Assembly: GCA_015067215.1 (NCBI GenBank)
Contig: SVMW01000005.1
Coordinates: 1-64,000 of the forward strand
Direction: 5' to 3'
DNA from: Oscillospiraceae bacterium
GTDB taxonomy: Bacteria; Bacillota; Clostridia; Oscillospirales; Ruminococcaceae
DNA length: 64,000 nucleotides
Shown here: piece by piece, positions 1 to 9,006 of the stretch
Position numbering within the stretch: position 1 is the stretch's first letter
Layout of the letters: each line of letters opens with the position of its first letter
Notes under the pieces: generated by a model
Told to the model about the DNA's origin: nothing
The model's input: only the letters and a program-made list of their open reading frames with translations
Databases searched by the model: none
Translations under genes and position numbers: made by a program

Positions 1-84
1 ATTGAAATTCTCAAAGCACAGGGTGAAGACGCATACGTTCTCGGCAGCGTAGTGGACGGCGAAGAAGGTGTAATCTTATGTTAA
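1..84 (+). CDS. purM: Phosphoribosylformylglycinamidine cyclo-ligase (AIR synthase), 3' end only
   Basis: Only the last 27 codons are in the window, reading IEILKAQGEDAYVLGSVVDGEE and ending at TAA. The 'GEDAYVLGSV' ending followed by a glycine/glutamate-rich tail is typical of the PurM C-terminus, and the position directly before purN fits the usual purM-purN order. PurM closes the imidazole ring of AIR in purine synthesis. The stop codon overlaps the purN start by 7 bases, which suggests translational coupling. The identification rests on a short tail plus context, so it is probable and not certain. Confidence 0.75.
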   Translation: MEILKAQGEDAYVLGSVVDGEEGVILC

Positions 85-737
85 GAGTAGCAGCTTTTGT
101 TTCCGGCGGCGGCACAAACCTGCAGGCAATTATTGATGCACAGAATTCCGGCATTATACGCGATGCAAAAGTGGAACTGGTAATAAGCAATGTTGCAGGT
201 GCATACGCCCTTGAAAGAGCAGAAAAAGCAGGTATAAAAACTGCACTTATCCGCAAAAAGGATTTTGAAAACGCTGCACAGTGGGAAGAAGCCCTTGTAA
301 AAGAACTTAAGGACAATAAAATTGACCTTGTTGTGCTTGCAGGCTTTCTTTCAATTCTGTCAGAAAACTTTATAAAACAGTTCCCGAACAAAATCATCAA
401 TGTTCATCCGTCACTTATTCCAAGCTTTTGCGGTGACGGCATGTACGGTCTTAAAGTACACGAAGCAGCCCTGGCAAAGGGTGTTAAGGTTACAGGTGCA
501 ACAGTGCACTATGTAAATGAAATTGTTGACGGCGGCGAAATCATTGCGCAGAAAGCTGTTGAAGTGCTGCGCGGTGATACACCGGAGGTACTGCAGAAGC
601 GTGTTATGGAAAAGGCAGAATGGATTATCCTGCCAAGAGCAATCCAGACAATTGCGGAGGACGCAGCCCTTTCAGCAGCAGTTGAGGGTACAACCTGCAT
701 GAGAAGAAATCCTCATGCAACAGATGCATTACATTGA
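78..737 (+). CDS. purN: Phosphoribosylglycinamide formyltransferase (GAR transformylase)
   Basis: A 219-residue protein of normal PurN length (about 190-215 aa). It transfers a formyl group from 10-formyl-tetrahydrofolate to GAR in the third step of purine synthesis. The N-terminal 'VSGGGTNLQAI' phosphate-binding loop is present. So is the catalytic Asn/His motif 'NVHPSLIPSF' near residue 112 and the catalytic Asp in 'EIVDGGEII' near residue 155. The ATG overlaps the end of purM. The last 15 or so residues (after 'LSAAVEGTT') extend a little beyond the usual end. It sits in the purine operon, 53 bp before the IMP cyclohydrolase gene. Confidence 0.95.
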   Translation: MLRVAAFVSGGGTNLQAIIDAQNSGIIRDAKVELVISNVAGAYALERAEKAGIKTALIRKKDFENAAQWEEALVKELKDNKIDLVVLAGFLSILSENFIKQFPNKIINVHPSLIPSFCGDGMYGLKVHEAALAKGVKVTGATVHYVNEIVDGGEIIAQKAVEVLRGDTPEVLQKRVMEKAEWIILPRAIQTIAEDAALSAAVEGTTCMRRNPHATDALH

Positions 738-790
738 TTTTAATTAAAATAATTTAACCGTTTTACATTTAAGAAAAGGATTTGATTATT

Positions 791-1483
791 ATGAAAATAG
801 CAGAATATTTGCAGAGCAAAGAATACCCGGGCAGAGGCATTATGGTTGGCAAAACAGCTACAGACATCGTGATGGCATATTTCATCATGGGCCGCAGCGT
901 AAACAGCCAGAACAGAATTTTTGAAGAAACAGAAGACGGTATCCGCACAAAAGCTTTTGACGAAAGCAAAATGGTGGACCCAAGCCTTATCATCTATCAC
1001 CCTGTAAGAAAAGTTGGCGATGTAACAGTTGTTACAAACGGTGACCAGACAGATACAATCCGTGATTTCATGGTTAAAGGCGACAGCTTTGAAAACGCTC
1101 TCAGAACAAGAGAATTTGAACCTGACGGTCCAAACTGGACACCAAGAATTTCTGCCGCAGTAAATGCAGACGGTTCCTTCAAAATGTCCATTCTCAAATC
1201 CGACAAAGGCAACGAAAACCAGTGTCTGAGATATTTCTACGAATATGCAGCACCAATTGAAGGCGAAGCAAGAATTATCCACACATACAACGATAACGGC
1301 AACCCAATTCCATCTTTTGAAGGCGAGCCAAAAACAGTAACAGGTTTTGAAGGCACAATTGACGAAGTTACAGATATGCTGTGGAACAGCCTTAACGAAA
1401 CAAACAAGGTTAGCCTTTTTGTGCGTTTTGTAAACAGAACAACAGGCGAAACAACAACAAAAATTGTAAACAAAAACGTTTAA
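791..1483 (+). CDS. purO: IMP cyclohydrolase, PurO-type
   Basis: A 230-residue protein resembling the stand-alone IMP cyclohydrolase family (PF07826, first described as archaeal PurO). It closes FAICAR to IMP, the last step of the pathway. The N-terminus 'EYPGRGIMVGKTATD' and the stretch 'YFIMGRSVNSQNR' are the recognisable family features. The ORF track starts at a TTG at 782, but that codon is 1 bp from the AGGA ribosome binding site. The ATG at 791 is 10 bp away and is chosen here. It lies 23 bp before the AICAR transformylase gene, so both halves of what is PurH in most bacteria are separate neighbouring genes here. Confidence 0.85.
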   Translation: MKIAEYLQSKEYPGRGIMVGKTATDIVMAYFIMGRSVNSQNRIFEETEDGIRTKAFDESKMVDPSLIIYHPVRKVGDVTVVTNGDQTDTIRDFMVKGDSFENALRTREFEPDGPNWTPRISAAVNADGSFKMSILKSDKGNENQCLRYFYEYAAPIEGEARIIHTYNDNGNPIPSFEGEPKTVTGFEGTIDEVTDMLWNSLNETNKVSLFVRFVNRTTGETTTKIVNKNV

Positions 1484-1506
1484 TAATACATAAAGGAGTT
1501 TGCACA

Positions 1507-2679
1507 ATGACAGAACTTGAACTTAAATATGGCTGTAACCCTAACCAGAAACCTTCCCGTATCTTTATGAAAGAAGGCGAACTTCCAATCGAAGTTCTCA
1601 ACGGCAGACCGGGCTACATCAACTTTATGGACGCTCTCAACGGCTGGCAGCTTGTAAAAGAACTTAAAGCTGCAACAGGCCTGCCTGCAGCAACAAGCTT
1701 TAAACACGTTAGCCCTGCAGGTGCAGCTGTAGCTCAGCCACTTACAGATACACTCAAAAAAATCTACTTTGTAGAAGGTATGGAACTTACACCACTTGCT
1801 TCTGCTTATGCAAGAGCACGCGGCGCTGACAGAATGTCATCTTTTGGTGATTTTATTGCACTCAGCGATGTTTGTGATGCTGCAACAGCAAAAATCATTG
1901 CAAAAGAAGTTTCCGACGGCGTTATTGCTCCGGGCTACACAGATGAAGCTCTGGAAATCCTCAAAGGCAAACGCAAAGGCGGTTACAATGTAATCAAAAT
2001 TGACGAAAATTACGTTCCTGCACCTGTAGAAACAAAAGATATTTTTGGTATCACATTTGAACAGGGCAGAAACGAACTTAAAATCGACAAAGAATACTTC
2101 AACAACATCGTTACAGAAAACAAAGAACTTACAGATGCTGCAAAACGTGACCTTGCTATCGCAATGATCACACTTAAATACACACAGTCCAACAGTGTTT
2201 GCTATGTAAAAGACGGTCAGGCAATCGGTATCGGCGCAGGCCAGCAGTCCCGCGTACACTGCACACGTCTTGCAGGCCAGAAAGCTGACAACTGGTGGAT
2301 GCGCCAGCATGAAAAAGTGCTTAGCCTCCAGTTTGTTGAAGGCATCAGCCGTGCAAACCGCGACAACGCAATTGATGTTTACATCGGCGATGAATGTGAC
2401 GACGTTCTCCGTGACGGCACATGGGAAACAATCTTTGCAGTAAAACCTGAAAGACTTACAGCAGAAGAAAAACGTGCATGGCTTGACCAGATGAGCGGCG
2501 TTGCACTTGGCTCTGACGCATTCTTCCCATTTGGTGACAACATTGAAAGAGCTAAAAAATCCGGTGTTCAGTACATTGCTGAACCAGGCGGATCCATCCG
2601 TGATGACCAGGTTATCGAAACATGCAACAAATATGATATGGTTATGAGCTTTACAGGCATCAGACTGTTCCACCATTAA
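1507..2679 (+). CDS. purH: AICAR transformylase (phosphoribosylaminoimidazolecarboxamide formyltransferase), monofunctional
   Basis: A 390-residue protein matching only the formyltransferase half of bifunctional PurH, with no N-terminal MGS-like cyclohydrolase domain. It converts AICAR to FAICAR using 10-formyl-THF. The catalytic Lys-His pair is in 'FKHVSPAGAAV' near residues 67-77. The folate/substrate region 'YTQSNSVCYVKDGQAIGIGAGQQSRVHCT' is intact, and the chain ends in 'TGIRLFHH', the usual PurH C-terminus. The cyclohydrolase activity is supplied by the purO-type gene just upstream. A GGAGTTTGCACAATG ribosome binding site supports the ATG. The symbol purH is used for the transformylase domain only. 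Confidence 0.92.
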   Translation: MTELELKYGCNPNQKPSRIFMKEGELPIEVLNGRPGYINFMDALNGWQLVKELKAATGLPAATSFKHVSPAGAAVAQPLTDTLKKIYFVEGMELTPLASAYARARGADRMSSFGDFIALSDVCDAATAKIIAKEVSDGVIAPGYTDEALEILKGKRKGGYNVIKIDENYVPAPVETKDIFGITFEQGRNELKIDKEYFNNIVTENKELTDAAKRDLAIAMITLKYTQSNSVCYVKDGQAIGIGAGQQSRVHCTRLAGQKADNWWMRQHEKVLSLQFVEGISRANRDNAIDVYIGDECDDVLRDGTWETIFAVKPERLTAEEKRAWLDQMSGVALGSDAFFPFGDNIERAKKSGVQYIAEPGGSIRDDQVIETCNKYDMVMSFTGIRLFHH

Positions 2680-2895
2680 GTCGCTTTGCTCCTCATAGGG
2701 GGCTTATCCCCCTTCATGACGCATTTTTTCTCGACAAAGCGAGAAAAAATTTGCTGTCACCCCCTTAGATGAAATCGGTATATGCCATACGGCATACCGA
2801 TTGTATAAACTGTTAAAGTTACTGAATAACAACGGGCAGATAATATCCGCCCCTGTAACAAAAATTGTTACCATCCCACAAGGAGATAATAAATT
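2680..2895. repeat. Palindrome-rich spacer inside the purine operon
   Basis: A 216-bp gap in an otherwise tightly packed operon. It holds several inverted repeats. AGGGGG/CCCCCT lies at 2697-2713. The A/T-flanked hairpin TTTTTTCTCG/CGAGAAAAAA lies at 2724-2749. The pair TCGCTTTG (2681) and CAAAGCGA (2735) is in competition with the second. ATCGGTATATGCC/GGCATACCGAT lies at 2774-2801. GGGCAGAT/ATCCGCCC (one mismatch) lies at 2834-2852. GTAACAA/TTGTTAC lies at 2855-2871, just before the purD ribosome binding site. The first 90 bp look like an inserted repetitive element or a processing/attenuation site. No ORF of note is present. Confidence 0.6.
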
Positions 2896-4158
2896 ATGAA
2901 AATTTTAGTTGTTGGCGGCGGCGGCAGAGAACACGCAACAGTAAAAAGCCTTGCAAAAGAAGGCCGCGAACTGTTCTGTGCCCCTGGCAATGCAGGCATT
3001 GCAAACCTTGCAACCTGTGTTGACATAAAAACAAACGATATTGACGGCATTGTAAAATTTGCTGTTGAAAACAAAATAGACCTTGCAGTAGTAAGTCAGG
3101 ACGAACCGCTGGTGCTCGGCATGGTTGATGCTTTGCAGGCAGCAGGCATCCGTGCATTTGGTCCTAACAAGGCAGCTGCAATTATCGAAGGCAGCAAGGC
3201 TTTCTCTAAAGACCTTATGAAAAAATATGGTATTCCAACTGCTGCATACGAAAAATTTACAGAAGTTGAGCCTGCAATAGCTTATCTTGAAAAACAGAAC
3301 AGCTATCCTGCAGTTATCAAGGCAAGCGGTCTTGCACTTGGCAAAGGCGTTATCATTGCCGAAAACTTTGAAGATGCAAAAGCAGCTGTTGTCGAAATGC
3401 TGGAAGGCGGCAAATTCGGCGAAAGCGGCAGCGAAATTGTTATCGAAGAATTCCTCACAGGTACAGAGGTTTCGGTGCTTGCATTTACAGACGGCAAATG
3501 CGTAAAACCAATGATTTCCTCCAAAGACCACAAACGCGCATTTGATGACGACAAAGGTCTCAACACAGGTGGCATGGGTGTTATTGCACCAAACCCTGTT
3601 TATACAAAAGAAGTTGAAAAAGTTGCTTTCGAAAAAATCTTTATCCCTACAATGAATGCTATGAACGCTGAAGGCAGAACCTTTAAAGGGGTATTGTATT
3701 TTGGCCTTATCGTAACAGAGCAGGGACCAAAGGTTATCGAATACAACTGCCGTCTGGGCGACCCTGAAGCACAGGTTTGTCTGTCATTGCTTGAAACAGA
3801 CCTGCTTGAAATTATGAACGCTGTTATTGACGGCACACTGGAAAACGTTGAGTTCTCAAACAAAGAGGGCGGCGCAATCGTTGTTATGATGTGTTCCGGC
3901 GGATATCCTGAAGCTTATGCAAAGGGCAAGGAAATCACAGGCCTTAAAGCAGACGGACAGAATGACAGTTTCCACTACATCTTCCACTCCGGCACAGCTT
4001 TTAAAGATGGCAAATATGTATCAAACGGCGGCCGTGTGCTTGGCTTTGTATGCCTTGGTGACGATGTAAAAGACGCACAGGACAAGGTTTATGCAAACAT
4101 TGATAAGGTAAGCTTTGAAAACAGCTTCTACAGACATGATATAGGAGGTAAAAGATAA
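2896..4158 (+). CDS. purD: Phosphoribosylamine-glycine ligase (GAR synthetase)
   Basis: A 420-residue ATP-grasp enzyme of the normal PurD length. It joins phosphoribosylamine and glycine with ATP hydrolysis. The N-terminal 'MKILVVGGGGREHA' is diagnostic. The ATP-grasp regions 'VIKASGLALGKGVI' (about 138-151) and 'VIEEFLTGTEVSVLAF' (about 181-196) are visible, as are 'NTGGMGVIAPNP' and the metal-site region 'YNCRLGDPEAQ'. An AAGGAGATAATAAATTATG start is well placed. The TAA stop shares one base with the ATG of purL (TAATG), indicating coupled translation. Its promoter could be the long spacer upstream or read-through from purN. Confidence 0.97.
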   Translation: MKILVVGGGGREHATVKSLAKEGRELFCAPGNAGIANLATCVDIKTNDIDGIVKFAVENKIDLAVVSQDEPLVLGMVDALQAAGIRAFGPNKAAAIIEGSKAFSKDLMKKYGIPTAAYEKFTEVEPAIAYLEKQNSYPAVIKASGLALGKGVIIAENFEDAKAAVVEMLEGGKFGESGSEIVIEEFLTGTEVSVLAFTDGKCVKPMISSKDHKRAFDDDKGLNTGGMGVIAPNPVYTKEVEKVAFEKIFIPTMNAMNAEGRTFKGVLYFGLIVTEQGPKVIEYNCRLGDPEAQVCLSLLETDLLEIMNAVIDGTLENVEFSNKEGGAIVVMMCSGGYPEAYAKGKEITGLKADGQNDSFHYIFHSGTAFKDGKYVSNGGRVLGFVCLGDDVKDAQDKVYANIDKVSFENSFYRHDIGGKR

Positions 4159-7100
4159 TGGTATATCGTGTTTATGTTTCAAAAAAAGAAGGCTACAACA
4201 ACGAAGATAAAGGCGTTCTTGCTGATCTTCGCAACAACCTTGGTATCACAAGTGTAAAAAAGGTAAAAATCTTTAACAGATATGATGTGGAAAACATTGA
4301 AAAAGATGTTTTTGACAGCGCAGTTAAAAGCATTTTCTCCGAAATGCAGGTTGACGATACTTTCGATAAAATCAAACTTACAGACAGAACTTTTGCGGTA
4401 GAACTTCTCCCAGGTCAGTTTGACCAGCGTGCAGACTCTGCTCAGCAGTGTGTTCAGTTTGTAACAGCAGGTATGCGCCCTACAGTTAAATATGCTAAAG
4501 TTTACAAGCTGACAGGTGATATTTCTGCCGAAGAATTTGAAAGAATCAAAAAATACCTTGTTAACCCAGTGGAAAGCCGTGAAGCTTCCATGGAAAAACC
4601 AAAAACACTTAAAGAAGTATATCCTGTGCCTGAAAAAACACCTGTTTTTGAAGGCTTTATCGATATGACAGCAGCTGATTTTGAAGGCTTTGTAAAAGAA
4701 AACGGTCTTGCAATGGATGCAGACGACCTCCGTTTCTGTCACGAATATTTCAAAAATACAGAAAAGAGAAACCCAACACTGACAGAAATCAAGATGATTG
4801 ATACATACTGGTCAGACCACTGCCGTCATACAACATTTATGACACAGCTTAATGATATCGTTATTGAAGACGAAAATATCAAGGCAAGCTGGGATAAATA
4901 TCTTGAAATCAAAAACGAACTTTATCCTGCAGGCAACCGCCCTGTAACACTGATGGATCTCGCAACAATCGGTGCAAAATATTTAAAACGCACAGGCAAA
5001 CTTAAAAGCCTTGACGAAAGTGAAGAAATTAATGCCTGCAGTGTAAAAATTGATGTTACAATTGATGACCGCAAGGAAAAATGGCTGCTGATGTTCAAAA
5101 ATGAAACTCACAACCATCCAACAGAAATCGAACCATTCGGCGGTGCAGCAACCTGTCTTGGCGGTGCTATCCGTGACCCGCTCTCCGGCAGAAGCTATGT
5201 ATATCAGGCAATGAGATTTACAGGTGCAGGTGACCCTACAGTGCCTGTAAGTGCAACAATTGAAGGCAAACTGCCACAGATTAAAATCTGTCAGACAGCT
5301 GCAAGCGGCTATGCATCCTACGGCAACCAGATTGGTCTTGCTGCAGGTCATATTGAAGAATGCTACCACCCTGGCTTTGTTGCAAAACGTATGGAAGTTG
5401 GTGCTGTTGTAGGTGCTGCTCCTGCTAAAAATGTTGTTCGTAAGGAACCTGCAAACACAGACGTAGTTATTCTTCTTGGCGGCGCAACAGGCCGTGACGG
5501 CTGCGGCGGTGCAACAGGCTCCTCCAAAGCACACGATGTTTCTTCCCTTACCGAATGCGGTGCTGAAGTTCAGAAAGGCAACGCACCTGAAGAAAGAAAA
5601 ATCCAGAGACTGTTCCGTGACGGTACAGTGACAAGAATGATCAAACGCTGCAACGACTTTGGTGCAGGCGGTGTTTCTGTTGCTATCGGTGAACTTGCAG
5701 ACAGCCTGCTTATCAACCTTGACAAGGTGCCTAAGAAATACGAAGGTCTTACAGCAACAGAACTTGCAATCAGCGAAAGCCAGGAACGTATGGCTTGTGT
5801 AGTTGCTGCAAAAGACGCTAAAAAGTTTATTAAAGCGGCAGAAAAAGAAAATCTCTCTGCAGTTATCGTTGCGGAAGTTACAGATACAAACCGTCTGCAG
5901 ATGCTCAGCGAAGGCGAAATGATAGTTGACCTTGACCGCAACTTCCTTAACAGTGCAGGTGCAACAAAATATGCACAGGCAGCAATCACAAAACAGGGCC
6001 TTGTTGAAGAACCTGTTACAGAAGATGTATATGAAAAATGGGAAAAAATGGTAAGCGACCTCAACGTTTGTTCCCAGCGCGGTCTTGTGGAACGCTTTGA
6101 CTCCACAGTTGGCGGCGGTACAGTGCTTATGCCATTCGGCGGTGCACGTCAGCTTACACCTGCACAGGCAATGGCAGCACTTATCAACAGTCCAAAAGGC
6201 GAAGTGCACACAGCTTCCATTCTGGCACACGGTTTTGACCCATACCTTGCAACACAGAGCCCATACTATTCTGCATACTATGCAGTAATCCACTCTGCAG
6301 CAAAACTTGTTGCAGCAGGCGGCGATATCGGCAAAGCATGGATGAGTTTCCAGGAATACTTTGAAAAACTGCGTAAGGAACCTGTACGCTGGGGCAAACC
6401 TCTGGCAGCGCTCCTCGGCGGTCTTGAAGCACAGCTTGCCCTTGGCATTGGTGCAATCGGCGGTAAGGACAGTATGTCCGGTTCCTTTGAATCCATAGAT
6501 GTTCCGCCATCACTTATCAGCTTTGCCTGCGGTGTAGCAGAGGCAGAAAACATTATTTCTCCAGAGTTTAAATGTGTTGGCACATCCCTTTACCTTGTAG
6601 AACCTGAAAAGGATGCAAATGGCCTTTACAACCCTGAAAGCCTTGTAAAAACATATAAAGCACTGCAGAAAGCAATCAAAGACAAGAGAGTTATCTCTGC
6701 ATGGGCAGTTGGTTTTGGCGGTATTGCAGAAGCAGTAACAAAAATGAGCTTTGGTAATGCAATCGGTGCAAAACTTGATTCCAGACTTACAGCAGAAGAA
6801 CTGTTCAGCAAAAAATACGGTGCATTTGTGGTGGAAACAGACGGTCTGCTCCGTTTTGGCAGAAAAATCGGTACTACAATTGATAAGTATGTAATCGTAT
6901 ACAACCGCAGACATATCAAGCTTGACAAGCTGGAAAAAGCATGGGAAGCAAAACTTGAAGGCGTTTACCCAAGCAATACAGCTTTGCAGCCGGCAAAAGC
7001 AGTGGAAAACATCTGCTATGACTTTAAAGGCACAAGACCAAGCCCACTTATCAAAGTGGCTTCTCCAAAGGTTCTTATCCCTGTATTCCCGGGCACAAAC

Positions 7101-7862
7101 TGCGAATTTGACGTGGCAAGAGCATTTGACCGTGCAGGTGCAGACACAGAAATTTTTGTTGTTCGCAACAGAAAACCTGAAGAAGTTATGGAATCTGCAA
7201 AAGAACTTGCAAAACTTATCAAAACTGCAAACATCCTTGCAATTCCAGGCGGTTTCAGTGGCGGTGACGAACCTGACGGCAGTGCTAAATTTATCGTTTC
7301 ACTGTTCCGCAACCCACTTGTACAGGAACAGGTGCACGAACTGCTTAATAACCGTGACGGTCTTATGACAGGTATCTGCAATGGTTTCCAGGCAATTGTA
7401 AAACTTGGCCTTGTACCATATGGTAAAATTGTTGAACCAAGTGCTGATATCCCAACACTTACATTCAACTCCATTGCAAGACATCAGTCCCGCCTTACAC
7501 ACACACGCGTGGCATCCAATAAATCTCCTTGGCTTATGTACCACGAAGTTGGCGACTGTGTGACAGCAGCAACAAGCCACGGTGAAGGCAGATTTATTGC
7601 TCCAAAAGAAGTTGTTGACCAGCTTATTGCAAACGGTCAGGTTGCAACACAGTATGTTGATTTGAGCGGCAACGCAACAAGTGACATTATGTTCAACCCT
7701 AACAACTCTGTAATGGCTATTGAAGGTATCACAAGCCCTGACGGACGTGTATTCGGCAAAATGCTCCACGACGAACGCTGGTGCGACCGCAACTACAAGA
7801 ATGTTCCAAACAGCCGTGGTCTGGAAATGTTCCGCGGTGCAGTGGATTACTTCAAAAAATAA
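4158..7862 (+). CDS. purL: Phosphoribosylformylglycinamidine synthase, fused PurL/PurQ (large type)
   Basis: A 1234-residue FGAM synthase of the large single-chain type (about 1230-1300 aa) instead of separate PurS, PurL and PurQ subunits. It amidates FGAR using glutamine and ATP. The synthase core shows 'TYWSDHCRHTTF' near residue 212 (catalytic His) and 'KNETHNHPTEIEPFGGAATCLGG' near residue 311. The C-terminal class I glutaminase domain begins near residue 970 with 'VLIPVFPGTNCEFD' and has 'AIPGGFSGGDE' and the nucleophile Cys in 'TGICNGFQAI'. It overlaps purD by one base, carries an AGGAGGT ribosome binding site, and is followed by a strong terminator that ends the operon. Confidence 0.97.
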   Translation: MVYRVYVSKKEGYNNEDKGVLADLRNNLGITSVKKVKIFNRYDVENIEKDVFDSAVKSIFSEMQVDDTFDKIKLTDRTFAVELLPGQFDQRADSAQQCVQFVTAGMRPTVKYAKVYKLTGDISAEEFERIKKYLVNPVESREASMEKPKTLKEVYPVPEKTPVFEGFIDMTAADFEGFVKENGLAMDADDLRFCHEYFKNTEKRNPTLTEIKMIDTYWSDHCRHTTFMTQLNDIVIEDENIKASWDKYLEIKNELYPAGNRPVTLMDLATIGAKYLKRTGKLKSLDESEEINACSVKIDVTIDDRKEKWLLMFKNETHNHPTEIEPFGGAATCLGGAIRDPLSGRSYVYQAMRFTGAGDPTVPVSATIEGKLPQIKICQTAASGYASYGNQIGLAAGHIEECYHPGFVAKRMEVGAVVGAAPAKNVVRKEPANTDVVILLGGATGRDGCGGATGSSKAHDVSSLTECGAEVQKGNAPEERKIQRLFRDGTVTRMIKRCNDFGAGGVSVAIGELADSLLINLDKVPKKYEGLTATELAISESQERMACVVAAKDAKKFIKAAEKENLSAVIVAEVTDTNRLQMLSEGEMIVDLDRNFLNSAGATKYAQAAITKQGLVEEPVTEDVYEKWEKMVSDLNVCSQRGLVERFDSTVGGGTVLMPFGGARQLTPAQAMAALINSPKGEVHTASILAHGFDPYLATQSPYYSAYYAVIHSAAKLVAAGGDIGKAWMSFQEYFEKLRKEPVRWGKPLAALLGGLEAQLALGIGAIGGKDSMSGSFESIDVPPSLISFACGVAEAENIISPEFKCVGTSLYLVEPEKDANGLYNPESLVKTYKALQKAIKDKRVISAWAVGFGGIAEAVTKMSFGNAIGAKLDSRLTAEELFSKKYGAFVVETDGLLRFGRKIGTTIDKYVIVYNRRHIKLDKLEKAWEAKLEGVYPSNTALQPAKAVENICYDFKGTRPSPLIKVASPKVLIPVFPGTNCEFDVARAFDRAGADTEIFVVRNRKPEEVMESAKELAKLIKTANILAIPGGFSGGDEPDGSAKFIVSLFRNPLVQEQVHELLNNRDGLMTGICNGFQAIVKLGLVPYGKIVEPSADIPTLTFNSIARHQSRLTHTRVASNKSPWLMYHEVGDCVTAATSHGEGRFIAPKEVVDQLIANGQVATQYVDLSGNATSDIMFNPNNSVMAIEGITSPDGRVFGKMLHDERWCDRNYKNVPNSRGLEMFRGAVDYFKK

Positions 7863-7894
7863 TCAGAGCAATCTGCTGACCTGACTAAACATAA

Positions 7895-7930
7895 AAAAGC
7901 CCCTTCACAGAAAACTGTGAAGGGGCTTTT
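7895..7930. terminator. Rho-independent terminator after purL
   Basis: AAAAGCCCCTTCACAG - AAAA - CTGTGAAGGGGCTTTT is a perfect 16-bp stem with a tetraloop and T-tracts on both strands. It ends the purine operon and can also serve the converging minus-strand gene that ends at 7974. Confidence 0.95.
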
Positions 7931-7973
7931 GTGCGTAGAAAAATACCGTTGGTTTACCTGATGGTGTTTTTGT

Positions 7974-8973
7974 TTAAGATTTTGACCATTTGTTCTGTGT
8001 GGTGAAACTTACAATATAGAGCACACATTCCACAAGGATTTTTGCAAGGAATGCAGGAACGTGCAGGAAATCCACCAGCAGAGCCATAAGTGCCATGTTT
8101 GCAACCAGAATAAATACAGCAAGCTTGTAGTAGTTTATAATATTGTATTTTTCGCTGCTGCTTTTGAAAACAAGTTTTTTGTTGAGGGTGAAGTTGAACA
8201 GACTGCTTGCAACCCTTGCGGCAACAGTTGAAACAGCTGTGTTGCCGAGTAGAACATAGTAAAGCAGATTAAACAGCAGATAGTCAATAACAAAGCTTGC
8301 CACCGAAACCATCATAAAGGAAGGCAGGTTGGAGAAAAGAACGGAATAAATTTTAAGTCCGTCTTTTACAGGGTTAAAGTGGGACCCGCTGTTGTTGTCT
8401 ATGTATATGGTTTTTATAGGTTCTTCAATTATGCTGCTGAACAGTTTGCCTGAATAGATAAGCATTTCCATTTCGTACTCGTATCTGTCGCCCTTAAGCT
8501 GCAGCAGCTCTCTGCTGAGAGGAATACCTCTGAGACCTGTTCTGTGTATCCTGCAGGTCAATGGAATACATTATTTTGAACAGTTTGCGTGTAATGCTGT
8601 TGCCTGTCTTTGATTTAGGAGGCATCTGTGCAACATCGCGCATACCCATAATAAGACTTTCAGGGTTGGCGTTGAGTTTTTCTATAATGTTGCAGATGTC
8701 CTCAGGGCTGTGCTGCCCGTCGCTGTCAGCAGTAACAGCGGCATCATAGCCATTTTCAAGCATATATGCAAAGCCTGTCTTAAGGGCGGCACCTTTGCCT
8801 TTGTTTATTTCGTGGTGAAGCACAGTGCAGTTTAAACTGTCAAATATACCGGTGTTTTCTGTGCTGCCGTCATCAACCACAATAATATCAAGCTGATTGG
8901 AAACAAGTTTTTCTATAAGGGCTGTCAGCTTTTCGTCAGGCTGATAGCTTGGGATCAATACTCCGATTTTCAT
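7974..8973 (-). pseudogene. Polyprenyl-phosphate GT2 glycosyltransferase fused to GtrA-like membrane domain, frameshifted
   Basis: Two overlapping minus-strand ORFs make one protein of about 333 aa when joined. The first (from 8973) is a DPM1/UgtP-like GT2 domain with 'VVDDGSTE' and 'TADSDGQHSPEDI'. The second carries the end of that domain ('TGLRGIPLSRELLQL') and a GtrA-type domain of about four membrane helices. The reading frame breaks near 8540, where the sense strand reads GATACACAGAACAGGTCTCAGAGG. Deleting one A restores 'DTQTGLRGIP', the conserved motif of this family. Without it the first ORF ends in a meaningless 'NRSQRYSSQQRAAAA'. The gene would load a sugar onto polyprenyl phosphate and flip it. 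It may be a real inactivating +1 insertion or a sequencing error; there is no homopolymer that would explain slippage. Confidence 0.85.
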
Positions 8974-9006
8974 ATTTTTTCTCTCTGATTTTATTGGTTG
9001 TATAGT

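Noticed and set aside
740-7769. Long minus-strand ORFs opposite the purine genes (for example 1837-2676, 4983-6293)
   Set aside because: They are antisense shadows of strong purine genes, have cysteine/phenylalanine-rich nonsense composition, and lack ribosome sites.
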